From assembly GCA_029934845.1 (NCBI GenBank), contig JAOZLN010000106.1, positions 1 through 5,485 on the forward strand: DNA of 5,485 bases, read 5' to 3'. Shown here piece after piece: positions 1 to 5,485 of the stretch. Origin of the DNA: Candidatus Sabulitectum sp. Lineage in GTDB: Bacteria > Fermentibacterota > Fermentibacteria > Fermentibacterales > JCC-6. How positions within the stretch are numbered: the first letter of the stretch is position 1; each line of letters begins with the position of its first letter. Below the pieces are notes generated by a model. That model was given only the letters and a program-made list of their open reading frames with translations, searched no databases and was not told the DNA's origin. A program made the translations under genes and the position numbers.

Positions 1-2127
1 CGAGATCTCAATGTTCGAGTGTTCCGGAACCGAAAAATACATTTCAACGGGTTCTATTGCAGGATTACATTCAAACCAAAGTTCCAGCAGGTTTCCCAGG
101 CTGTATTCAACTGAGGTAACGGGTATCAGGGACCGGAATGGGTCATGATTCAAGGCTGATACCGTTAGAACGATCTCTCCCAGTGTTTTGGGGTCAATAT
201 CCATGATGACTTCGCCATTCCCATTGGTGTATCCAACTCTATAAATCTCTCCGGTCTGCCAGTCACCCTTCTGTACACAAACTCTGGCTTCTTCCACGGG
301 AGATCCATCTGAATCCTTTACCTGTATAAAAATGTGGCCGGTTCCCGAAATCTCCGGTGGGGACTCCACTGTGAGTGGCCCCAGCTTTTCGAGCCACATT
401 GGAAGTTCCGGATCCCCCAAAAGGCTGTTGCCTTGAGCTGTACGGGCGGCTATTTCGCCGTTGGGAGGGCAGATGTAATCGACTGAGAGGCCATGAACGA
501 TACCCAGATTTGATACACTGTCTTCAAAGAAGCACCGGTAGAACTCCCAGCACATCGGAAAGGTGATGGAATTATACACCGATCTTGCATTCATACAGGC
601 AAATCCACCACCCATTGGCGCATTCAACCAGGCATCAGCGCAGCATGTAAGGGTGTCGAATGCTCCTGCACTGCATGACATGGAGTTCCAGATGGAAACA
701 GTACCTGATTCAGAGATATTCTGAAGCGACATAATATCATCGGTGGTGAACAGATCCCCATAGCTTGTATAAACTGCTGCAGGGCTGCCATGGTTAAGAT
801 GGAACAGCTGGTCAGGTCCACTGTTAATCATCTCAATAGTAAGTACAGTCGAGTTTGTCCCCTGTGACTCAAAACACTTCAGTTCGGACCATGGTTCAGG
901 AACACAGGTAGAGATACTTTCTGCACAGGCGCTGCCTGGATCACTTCCGGGACTGCAATACCCGGTGGTATACCCGAAAGACATTTTATCATCAGATGAG
1001 AACTGCTGATTCAGATATGTCTCTGGAGCATGTTCATAAAGAAATACCTTTTCAATGAAGATTTCAGCTTCCTCAAGGCTGTTCACCGATGCTCTTCCCA
1101 CCCAGAGATCAGGATGCCAGTCAAGGTTGTCCTCCTCTTCACCCCAAAGGCCGTTCCTGTTGCTGTCCCAGAGATCTTCCCCAGGATACAAGTCATTGTT
1201 GTCGGCGAAGTAGAGATCTGACGGAAGCCAGTCATGATCTGGTCCCCATGGATGTGTGAACCTGGCCTCAAACACATCGTTATCCCCTGTGATAAGCACG
1301 AAATCAACACCTTGATCTCTGCAGTCTGTAAGGAATGCCCTAACACTGCGCTGAAGATCTGACTGCGGGTATGTGGTTTGAATCCAATCTGTTGTATGGA
1401 CTGTTGCCGGAATTCCCTTTGAGGTTTTCCATGCTGCAAGATCCTGCATGGGGGAAAGGTATTCAGGCACAGTTATAATCACATACTGTCCGTACTCCAG
1501 ATCTTCAGGGGAAACAATTGACGCTCCTGAAGAGAACACATCCTCCGGATTAATCACCATCCTGCGGATTACATCTCTGGCAGTATTCTCACTCCACAAT
1601 GTTCTTTCGCTTACAGGGAAAAAGCCGGAACTCTCAAGCTCCAGTGAAACAACAGCAGAGGTTAGAACTCTTACCTGGCCTGTTACGGGGTTCCATTGAA
1701 CCGGCCTCAGCCAGTAACTGGCAATGGGGAATCCCCAGAGATTTCCTGAGTGCCATACATCCATGGCATTATCCGGAAAGAAGGAGTTGCTCAAGTAGAT
1801 TTCTTTGTCAGGCAAGGGAATGGAAGGCTCCAGTTCAAAGCCGCAAAGAACAGGTGTCACCGGGAAGATATTGTAAGTGCCGGGAAGAGTCTCATATGTG
1901 CAGGATTCTAGGGAAATGCCTGTTGCCCTCATTCCACAGGGTAGAGCTATTCTGATTGGAAGAGCAGGGAGGTCTGGTTCACCCTGCAACCCGGGCGAAA
2001 GATGATTCTCAAGGATAATTCTTTGATAGGAACCCTCATCCTGAAACCGAAGACCAGAGGTGTCAGGAGTGATCTCAAATGTTATGATGTTTCCCAGTAG
2101 CCCCAGAATTGCCAGGTAAAAACACAA
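1..2127 (-). CDS. Gingipain-like C25 cysteine peptidase, secreted, 3' end outside window
   Basis: An open frame of 709 codons with no stop runs off the left edge, so the C-terminus is missing. I recognise peptidase family C25 (gingipain type), secreted cysteine proteases with a His/Cys dyad. A short hydrophobic N-terminus (residues 2-17) is followed by a propeptide-like part with GEPDLPALP (49-57). The catalytic domain spans about 212-578. It contains LITGDND (Asp282), an EF-hand-like loop DSNRNGLWGEEE (321-332), DLWVGR (Arg345), the probable catalytic His446 in LNHGS, the probable nucleophile Cys485 in NSMSCSAG, and LLGDPELPMW (569-578), which typically ends this domain. From about 585 onward there is an Ig/carboxypeptidase-regulatory-like beta domain. 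The start is TTG because a stop (TAG, 2139-2137) lies just upstream in frame and AGGAGG sits 5 bases before it. The signal peptide lacks the usual basic residues (see findings). A C-terminal sorting or Ig domain probably lies beyond the window, but that is inference. Cleavage specificity cannot be read from the sequence. Confidence 0.9.
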   Translation of the reverse strand, partial: MCFYLAILGLLGNIITFEITPDTSGLRFQDEGSYQRIILENHLSPGLQGEPDLPALPIRIALPCGMRATGISLESCTYETLPGTYNIFPVTPVLCGFELEPSIPLPDKEIYLSNSFFPDNAMDVWHSGNLWGFPIASYWLRPVQWNPVTGQVRVLTSAVVSLELESSGFFPVSERTLWSENTARDVIRRMVINPEDVFSSGASIVSPEDLEYGQYVIITVPEYLSPMQDLAAWKTSKGIPATVHTTDWIQTTYPQSDLQRSVRAFLTDCRDQGVDFVLITGDNDVFEARFTHPWGPDHDWLPSDLYFADNNDLYPGEDLWDSNRNGLWGEEEDNLDWHPDLWVGRASVNSLEEAEIFIEKVFLYEHAPETYLNQQFSSDDKMSFGYTTGYCSPGSDPGSACAESISTCVPEPWSELKCFESQGTNSTVLTIEMINSGPDQLFHLNHGSPAAVYTSYGDLFTTDDIMSLQNISESGTVSIWNSMSCSAGAFDTLTCCADAWLNAPMGGGFACMNARSVYNSITFPMCWEFYRCFFEDSVSNLGIVHGLSVDYICPPNGEIAARTAQGNSLLGDPELPMWLEKLGPLTVESPPEISGTGHIFIQVKDSDGSPVEEARVCVQKGDWQTGEIYRVGYTNGNGEVIMDIDPKTLGEIVLTVSALNHDPFRSLIPVTSVEYSLGNLLELWFECNPAIEPVEMYFSVPEHSNIEIS

Positions 2128-2132
2128 AAAAG

Positions 2133-2138
2133 CCTCCT
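2133..2138 (-). promoter_or_regulatory. Shine-Dalgarno AGGAGG for the C25 peptidase
   Basis: A perfect AGGAGG on the minus strand lies 5 bases before the TTG at 2127-2125. It decides the start codon: the nearby GTG at 2125-2123 is in another frame and hits a stop within 20 codons, and a stop in the peptidase frame overlaps the Shine-Dalgarno. Confidence 0.75.
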
Positions 2139-2177
2139 AATGAACGTTGCATACATTGAAACATTCGCATTATCATC

Positions 2178-2193
2178 CATAATGGTTATTATG
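2178..2193. repeat. Short AT-rich inverted repeat between propeller and peptidase genes
   Basis: Perfect 6-base arms, CATAAT and ATTATG, are separated by 4 bases. It lies about 50 bases upstream of the peptidase start in the 144-base gap after the propeller gene. It could be a weak hairpin or an operator, or could overlap a -10 element (CATAAT on the minus strand). There is no T-tract, so it is not a convincing terminator. No good -35 partner was found. Confidence 0.25.
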
Positions 2194-2271
2194 TATTCTT
2201 AGTCGACCTGACTGTGATTGTTCCAGAGCTATCCACTAAGAATCATCAGGGATACAAATCAGGATTCGGCA

Positions 2272-3663
2272 CTATTCGATGATGAGTTCTGGTTGAGGAT
2301 CCCGCTCTGCTTCATCTTCGGCCATACTCTGCTCATACTTGATGGTGGCAATGTTGTCATATCTGAGATCGTTGACATACCCGGTTATGTAAACGCTTCC
2401 CGCTCCGTCTACTGCAATGGCGTTGGCCTGATCGTCGAAGCTCCCCGGGCTGCTGTATCGTGCAGCCCACTGTTGTACTCCGGACGGGTTATACATGATT
2501 GTGGCATAGTCGCCACAGAAGCTGTTACCGAATCCGGCACTGATACCTGTCACATAAATGTTACCGTATTCGTCTAGCGAAACAGCATTTGCTCTGTCGC
2601 TTACACTTTCCAGATAGTGGTAGAAGGCAACCCATTTCTGTTCTCCGGCGAGACTGTATGCGATGGTTGTATAGTCCGATATCCCGCCACTGTATCCCGT
2701 CACATAGACTATCCCGGCGCTATCATCAACGACAAGGGCATTACCTCCGTCATTACCGTTCCTGTCGAAGCGTTCGATCCATTCCTCAGCTCCAGTGGAG
2801 CCGTTGTACCGGATCGTAACTATGTCCATTTCGGCATCACGCCCCATACTGCGTCCGGTGACGTAAACATTTCCCTGGGCATCAGAGTCGATTGCCTCTG
2901 CCAAATCCATATCATGGGCTGGACCTATATACGAAGCGACCCACAGCTCTTCACCCGTTTGGGAGTACTTGACCGTGGCCATGTCGAAATTTAAAATGCC
3001 CTGCCCCGTGTATCCCGTGACTAGTACATTCCCTGCAGCATCCAGCGCGATCGCAGCGGGGGAGCCGGAGTTTTTGAGGCTGGCGACCCATTGTTCAATT
3101 CCAGTGGAGTCGTACATGATGGTAGTGAAGCCATGGTCAGCCAGCGCGCTTACAAAGACGTTCCCTGCCCGGTCGACTACGATATCGGTGCCCTGGTTGC
3201 CTCCATTTCCCGATCTGTCGTATCGGGTAAGCCATCGTATCTCTCCGGAAGAGTTATAGCTGATCGTTATGCATTCGGAACCAGTGTCGACACCGGTGCT
3301 GAACCCCGTCACATAGGCATTCCCGGATTCGTCAAGTGCAATGGCCGAAACTCGATCATTGCTACTCGCTGTACTGTCAAAACGGGCAACCCACTGCTCC
3401 GCGCCAGAGGAGTTGTACTTGATTGTGACGATATCATAGTTCCCGATTCTAGAGCTGGTGCTATCGCTCTGGCTTTCTCCTGCAACATATACATTTCCGG
3501 CCTGGTCAACCGCTATATCGTAGGCTGAATCGGATCCACCTCCAGGTCCACAGAACAGAGAGACCCAGGCTTCTACAGGGTCATCGCTTTGCGCAAAAGA
3601 CGATCCTGCCAGGATCATCGAAAGAGCAAGTAACACATTTATCCGATATGATGAAACAGTCAT
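2272..3663 (-). CDS. Secreted SBBP-type eight-bladed beta-propeller protein
   Basis: The 463-residue protein starts at ATG with GAGGGG 9 bases upstream. A signal peptide is clear: Arg7, a hydrophobic core (9-19) and a likely cut after SSFA (residue 24). The rest is almost entirely repeats of the SBBP (seven-bladed beta-propeller related, 'beta-propeller repeat') kind: A.AIAVD..GNVYVTG, then ATI.Y, then a G.E.WVA.Y strand. Eight units begin near residues 48, 105, 158, 203, 255, 307, 357 and 412. The conserved Trp recurs at 33, 91, 144, 192, 241, 295, 344 and 399. The last unit lacks its Trp strand and the N-terminus (30-37) supplies an extra one, which would close the ring. The tail (445-463) is short and acidic. 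No C-terminal sorting domain, catalytic motif or membrane anchor is visible. It is probably a binding or structural protein released to the periplasm or outside; ligand unknown. It lies upstream of the C25 peptidase on the same strand. Confidence 0.88.
   Translation of the reverse strand: MTVSSYRINVLLALSMILAGSSFAQSDDPVEAWVSLFCGPGGGSDSAYDIAVDQAGNVYVAGESQSDSTSSRIGNYDIVTIKYNSSGAEQWVARFDSTASSNDRVSAIALDESGNAYVTGFSTGVDTGSECITISYNSSGEIRWLTRYDRSGNGGNQGTDIVVDRAGNVFVSALADHGFTTIMYDSTGIEQWVASLKNSGSPAAIALDAAGNVLVTGYTGQGILNFDMATVKYSQTGEELWVASYIGPAHDMDLAEAIDSDAQGNVYVTGRSMGRDAEMDIVTIRYNGSTGAEEWIERFDRNGNDGGNALVVDDSAGIVYVTGYSGGISDYTTIAYSLAGEQKWVAFYHYLESVSDRANAVSLDEYGNIYVTGISAGFGNSFCGDYATIMYNPSGVQQWAARYSSPGSFDDQANAIAVDGAGSVYITGYVNDLRYDNIATIKYEQSMAEDEAERDPQPELIIE
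2332..3522 (-). repeat. Eight diverged SBBP blade repeats within the propeller gene
   Basis: Eight units of about 45-57 residues share a D..GN.YVTG turn and a following T(I/V).Y strand. They are diverged at the DNA level, which suggests an old duplication rather than recent copying. Unit 3 (residues 158-197) is the shortest because the loop after its first strands is reduced, and its YVTG motif reads FVSA. Confidence 0.8.
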
Positions 3664-3672
3664 TGTACTACA

Positions 3673-3678
3673 CCCCTC
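3673..3678 (-). promoter_or_regulatory. Shine-Dalgarno GAGGGG for the propeller gene
   Basis: GAGGGG on the minus strand, 9 bases before the ATG at 3663-3661, supports that start. The signal peptide begins directly at this Met. Confidence 0.6.
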
Positions 3679-3681
3679 AGG

Positions 3682-3710
3682 TTAACAATAAAACTTGATC
3701 CTACTATAAT
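3682..3710 (+). promoter_or_regulatory. Sigma70-like promoter TTAACA-N17-TATAAT, pointing into the gap
   Basis: The -35 TTAACA (3682-3687) matches 5 of 6 consensus bases. The spacer is the optimal 17 bases and the -10 TATAAT (3705-3710) is perfect. A transcript would begin near 3717 and run rightward, away from the propeller gene. The nearest plus-strand gene begins more than 500 bases later, so it would make a long leader or a non-coding transcript. It is a sequence match only, and AT-rich gaps give chance matches. Confidence 0.45.
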
Positions 3711-3861
3711 CTTGTATTGTTCACCGGGGAAGACCATTTTCCACTGGACACTTACTGACACAGTGCCCCTGGTAAGCAAATATAGTCTTCACACTGCTGC
3801 ATTTCAGGCGTCTATGTTAAGACCTTATTAAGAAACACGGCCCAGAGCTGTCCTCGACCCG

Positions 3862-3987
3862 TTAGGAGAAAAGGAATAAGGCCAGTTCCAATTCATCTAT
3901 GCACACAGTGCTGATTCCCAAGTCAGAGAGTTTTCTTACTTCTCCAAGAAATGGGTTCCAGCTAAGAATAGTAAAGGATACCAGCAC
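3862..3987 (-). pseudogene. Short open stretch resembling a GDPD C-terminus, possible gene remnant
   Basis: The frame is open from just after a TAG at 4044-4042 down to the TAA at 3864-3862. The only plausible start inside it is GTG at 3987, giving 41 residues. The peptide contains ILSWNPF, then a helix-like EVRKLSDLG and ISTVCIDELELAL. This follows the pattern of the end of glycerophosphodiester phosphodiesterases: W(T)xN, a helix, LGVDGIITD, P-x-LA. No ribosome binding site stands out before the GTG, and the upstream DNA in all three frames shows no continuing GDPD sequence. It could be a decayed gene end, a small unrelated gene or a chance frame. The family link rests on a short remembered motif and is weak. 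Confidence 0.3.
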
Positions 3988-4044
3988 ATAAGACTGTGTC
4001 CTGAAAATATTATTCCTACTGGAATGGACGGTATCATCTAGCTA

Positions 4045-4073
4045 TTGACTTATATACACACCTCTCTTATTCT
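4045..4073 (+). promoter_or_regulatory. Possible promoter TTGACT-N17-TATTCT
   Basis: The -35 TTGACT matches 5 of 6 and the -10 TATTCT 4 of 6, with a 17-base spacer. It would serve the 4258 gene with a leader of about 180 bases. It is weaker than the candidate at 4122-4150, and may be a second start or a chance match. Confidence 0.3.
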
Positions 4074-4121
4074 AGCTTCGGGTAGTTTGATGGTAATCAT
4101 GCTGGGCCGGTAAGACTAAAA

Positions 4122-4150
4122 CTGACATGCGTTGCTTCACTTTTTATAAA
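4122..4150 (+). promoter_or_regulatory. Likely promoter of the repeat/barrel gene, CTGACA-N17-TATAAA
   Basis: The -35 CTGACA (4122-4127) and -10 TATAAA (4145-4150) each match 5 of 6 consensus bases with a 17-base spacer. Transcription would begin near 4157, giving a leader of about 100 bases before the ATG at 4258. A start at that point would also rule out the in-frame GTG at 4156 as the translation start. Confidence 0.5.
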
Positions 4151-4169
4151 TCATAGTGAAGGGAGATAA

Positions 4170-4193
4170 ATGGGAATTGAAACTGTATTTTGA
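4170..4193 (+). CDS. Possible 7-residue leader peptide upstream of the barrel gene
   Basis: ATG follows GGGAG (4161-4165) with a 4-base gap and encodes MGIETVF before a TGA. It is in a different frame from the downstream gene and ends about 65 bases before its start. No run of a single amino acid suggests attenuation. It may be a regulatory upstream frame, but short frames with a Shine-Dalgarno-like sequence are common by chance. Confidence 0.15.
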   Translation: MGIETVF

Positions 4194-4245
4194 TCTTCAA
4201 TCTCATGAAGACCTTCAGCCAAATTATTTTTTGGGGGATGTAGAA

Positions 4246-4251
4246 AAGGAG
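4246..4251 (+). promoter_or_regulatory. Shine-Dalgarno AAGGAG fixing the start at 4258
   Basis: AAGGAG lies 6 bases before the ATG at 4258. It favours this Met over the in-frame GTG at 4156, since a canonical signal peptide begins exactly here and the 34 residues upstream are polar and non-conserved-looking. Confidence 0.75.
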
Positions 4252-4257
4252 AATACA

Positions 4258-5229
4258 ATGCAAAAACTATTTATGTTGGTTGCCGTCGTAATCCTCTTCG
4301 CAGCAACCTTATTCGCACAATCGCCAACCGTTGACGTTTTGTATGTGAAAAATGGTAGTATCATTCGCGGCCAAATCATTGAACTCAGTCTTGAAACCGT
4401 GAGAATCGAAACTGCAGACGGTAGTCTCTTTGTCTATTCCATGACGGAAATAGAAAAGATAGAGATCGAGCCCGTCGCAGAAGAAGCACCAATAACAGCA
4501 CCGGTGGGTGTGGTCGAGCCCGTCGCAGAAGAAAAGCCCATACCAGAACCGGCGGTTGTGGTCGAGCCCGTCACGGATGCAAAGCCCGTACCAGCACCGG
4601 TGGTTGTGGTCGAGCCCACCACGGAAGAAAAGCCCTTACCGGAACAAATAATAGTGGTTGAGCCTACCACTGAAGAAAAGCCCTTACCGGAACAAATAAT
4701 AGTGGTTGAGCCTACCACTGAAGAAAAGCCCGTAGCAGAACAGGAATTCGTTTCATTTGCACTTGGCGGCGGGCTTTTTGGTTCGCTTCAAATCTGGGAT
4801 CAACTAGCGGACAAGTCCGCCAGTAAGACGGGTTTTGGTCTTATGAGTACTCTCGCAGCTGGAATCAGGATGGATGATATGTATCTTGGCATAGGTCCTC
4901 ATTTTGGTGCAAGTTTCCTGCCACAAAGCTATGTGGTTGGAGGAACTACCGGCAGAGCTACAACGAACGTGTATGATATTGGTGGGAACCTAGTATTCGG
5001 ATTTGTTGACGACATGTATTTTATTGTAGGGCTCGGTTCTGCCGAGGTCAGCATTACTGCCACCGTGGGCGGTCAATCCGAGACGGAAGAGATGCCGGAA
5101 TCCGCTTCATATAAACGAATTAGTTGTGGTTGGGAAAATGGTTATTCAGTCGGTATCTCATATGTTTCATACTCTGATTGGGCAAAGAATCTTAATCGGT
5201 TCGAAATTAATTTCGGATATGCTTTTTAA
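4258..5229 (+). CDS. Exported protein: KNGSIIRG domain, Pro/Glu/Val repeats, outer-membrane barrel-like C-terminus
   Basis: The 323-residue protein starts at the ATG at 4258; an in-frame GTG at 4156 would add 34 polar residues and is rejected. The signal peptide has Lys3, a hydrophobic core (4-19) and a likely cut after LFA (residue 20). Residues 21-68 form a small beta-rich domain (LYVKNGSIIRGQI, then IETADGSLFVY and EIEKI). I recognise this domain from exported proteins of Bacteroidetes-like bacteria but know no function for it. Residues 70-165 are six 16-residue repeats, best copy VEPTTEEKPLPEQIIV, probably an extended flexible linker. Residues 166-323 have alternating Gly/aromatic strands (GGGLFGSL, MYLGIGPHFG, GGNLVFGF, MYFIVGLG, YSVGISYVSYS) and end in INFGYAF, a terminal Phe typical of outer-membrane barrels. 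The length would fit about eight strands. Role unknown; an envelope-spanning surface or structural protein is inferred. It is transcribed divergently from the propeller gene. Confidence 0.85.
   Translation: MQKLFMLVAVVILFAATLFAQSPTVDVLYVKNGSIIRGQIIELSLETVRIETADGSLFVYSMTEIEKIEIEPVAEEAPITAPVGVVEPVAEEKPIPEPAVVVEPVTDAKPVPAPVVVVEPTTEEKPLPEQIIVVEPTTEEKPLPEQIIVVEPTTEEKPVAEQEFVSFALGGGLFGSLQIWDQLADKSASKTGFGLMSTLAAGIRMDDMYLGIGPHFGASFLPQSYVVGGTTGRATTNVYDIGGNLVFGFVDDMYFIVGLGSAEVSITATVGGQSETEEMPESASYKRISCGWENGYSVGISYVSYSDWAKNLNRFEINFGYAF
4465..4752 (+). repeat. Six in-frame 48-base tandem repeats encoding VEP..EEKP..
   Basis: Units begin at 4465, 4513, 4561, 4609, 4657 and 4705. The first three differ from one another, while the later ones are nearly identical: positions 4624-4683 repeat exactly at 4672-4731 (60 bases, offset 48). 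The gradient suggests recent slippage or unequal crossing-over at the 3' end. Because the unit is a multiple of three, copy-number changes would alter linker length without breaking the reading frame. Confidence 0.95.
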
Positions 5230-5485
5230 AGGAGGGGCTTTCGTTTATTAACGAGAAATCAGGTTCTACTACTTTCTGATATGCATCATCCCTATGGAGG
5301 CAGCAGGCATAAAAACAATATGGCCGATGCGTCAAATAGATACAATTCAGCCTCTACAGGTACAGGAAATGACAATACTATTTGAACAGGGGTTGATGAG
5401 GGATTTGGGTCAATTCCTGTATCTATTTACTATTGACAGACGGGGCGTATATTGTAATCGCACATTTAAAGATTACATTGCCTTA
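5230..5485. other. Right-end region without a convincing gene
   Basis: No open frame here has both a start and a ribosome binding site. A stem with a 4-base loop (5239-5256, seven pairs including one G-U) follows the barrel gene by 9 bases but lacks a T-tract, so it is at best a weak termination or RNA-stability element. TTGACA at 5433-5438 near the edge could be a -35 element, but the nearest -10-like TGTAAT (5453-5458) leaves only 14 bases of spacer. Confidence 0.5.
5334..5428. repeat. 11-base perfect inverted repeat with 73-base interior
   Basis: AAATAGATACA (5334-5344) is matched by TGTATCTATTT (5418-5428). The similarity continues imperfectly inward with a 2-base offset (ATTCAGCC against GGAATTGACC on the other strand), and a related TACAGGAAATGAC lies in the interior at about 5361-5373. 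It may be an RNA stem or the ends of a very small non-coding element. No transposase or flanking target duplication was seen. Confidence 0.4.

Larger units (their letters stand above)
3664..4257. other. Central intergenic region between divergent genes
   Basis: This gap of nearly 600 bases separates the minus-strand propeller gene from the plus-strand repeat/barrel gene. It contains three rightward promoter-like sequences (3682-3710, 4045-4073, 4122-4150), a short minus-strand open stretch that may be a gene remnant (3862-4041), and a 7-codon open frame (4170-4193) in the leader of the plus-strand gene. No clear terminator, tRNA or insertion sequence was seen. No good promoter for the propeller gene itself could be picked out. 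Confidence 0.7.

Noticed and set aside
1083..1439. 118-codon open frame on the minus strand inside the peptidase gene
   Set aside because: It overlaps the C25 catalytic domain in another frame, while the peptidase frame carries the recognisable family motifs there.
375..1955. Plus-strand frames opposite the peptidase gene
   Set aside because: They are short, lack ribosome binding sites and show no recognisable domains, while the minus strand is one continuous frame with C25 motifs.
2180..2271. Possible continuation of the propeller into a sorting domain after its stop
   Set aside because: Reading on past the TAG in the minus-strand frames gives only short pieces ending in stops; a VPNPDLYP in another frame is too short to call a broken sorting domain.
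2218..3528. Several plus-strand frames of 66-145 codons opposite the propeller gene
   Set aside because: They mirror the repeat-rich propeller gene, which has a signal peptide, a Shine-Dalgarno and clear blade repeats. The plus-strand products show no family features.
4156..4257. In-frame GTG start adding 34 residues to the barrel protein
   Set aside because: It would bury the signal peptide behind polar residues. The ATG at 4258 has AAGGAG 6 bases upstream and begins a canonical signal peptide, and the best promoter would start transcription at about 4157.
4434..4718. 94-codon minus-strand frame with a repetitive Gly/Ser/Thr product
   Set aside because: It is the antisense shadow of the 48-base repeats; its periodicity comes entirely from the plus-strand gene.
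4465..4752. CRISPR-like array
   Set aside because: The units are directly adjacent without spacers and encode an in-frame protein repeat.
5281..5385. 34-codon frame starting MHHPYGG on the plus strand
   Set aside because: No ribosome binding site at a proper distance, low-complexity polar composition, and it overlaps the inverted repeat.

Overview
The window suggests a Gram-negative bacterium of the FCB/Bacteroidetes side of the tree or one of its uncultured candidate phyla (Fermentibacteria, Cloacimonetes, WOR-3, Zixibacteria and similar groups). That placement is an inference from gene content: a gingipain-like C25 cysteine peptidase, a secreted SBBP-type beta-propeller and a small outer-membrane barrel protein, all with export signals. 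No RNA gene, CRISPR array, transposase or phage gene was found.

Layout. Positions 1-2127 (minus) hold most of a secreted C25 (gingipain-type) peptidase. It is read from a TTG start behind a perfect AGGAGG and runs off the left edge without its stop. Upstream of it on the same strand, after a 144-base gap, lies a 463-residue secreted beta-propeller protein (2272-3663, minus). The two may be co-transcribed, but this is not shown. From 3664 to 4257 there is a gap of nearly 600 bases with no full gene. It carries three sigma70-like promoter matches, all pointing rightward, and a short minus-strand open stretch whose peptide resembles the tail of a glycerophosphodiester phosphodiesterase, perhaps a gene remnant. 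At 4258-5229 (plus) is an exported protein with an N-terminal KNGSIIRG-type domain, six in-frame 48-base (16-residue) Pro/Glu/Val repeats and a C-terminal region that looks like an outer-membrane beta-barrel. The last 256 bases hold no convincing gene, only an 11-base inverted repeat.

How they may work together. All three genes encode envelope or secreted proteins, so this looks like a cell-surface/secretome locus. No direct functional partnership can be shown. The peptidase could be an extracellular protein-degrading enzyme, the propeller a secreted binding or scaffold protein, and the repeat protein an outer-membrane component. I see no clearly new multi-gene system. The points most worth checking are the recent repeat expansion in the barrel protein, the start region of the peptidase, the N-terminal strand that appears to close the eight-bladed propeller, and the contents of the central gap.
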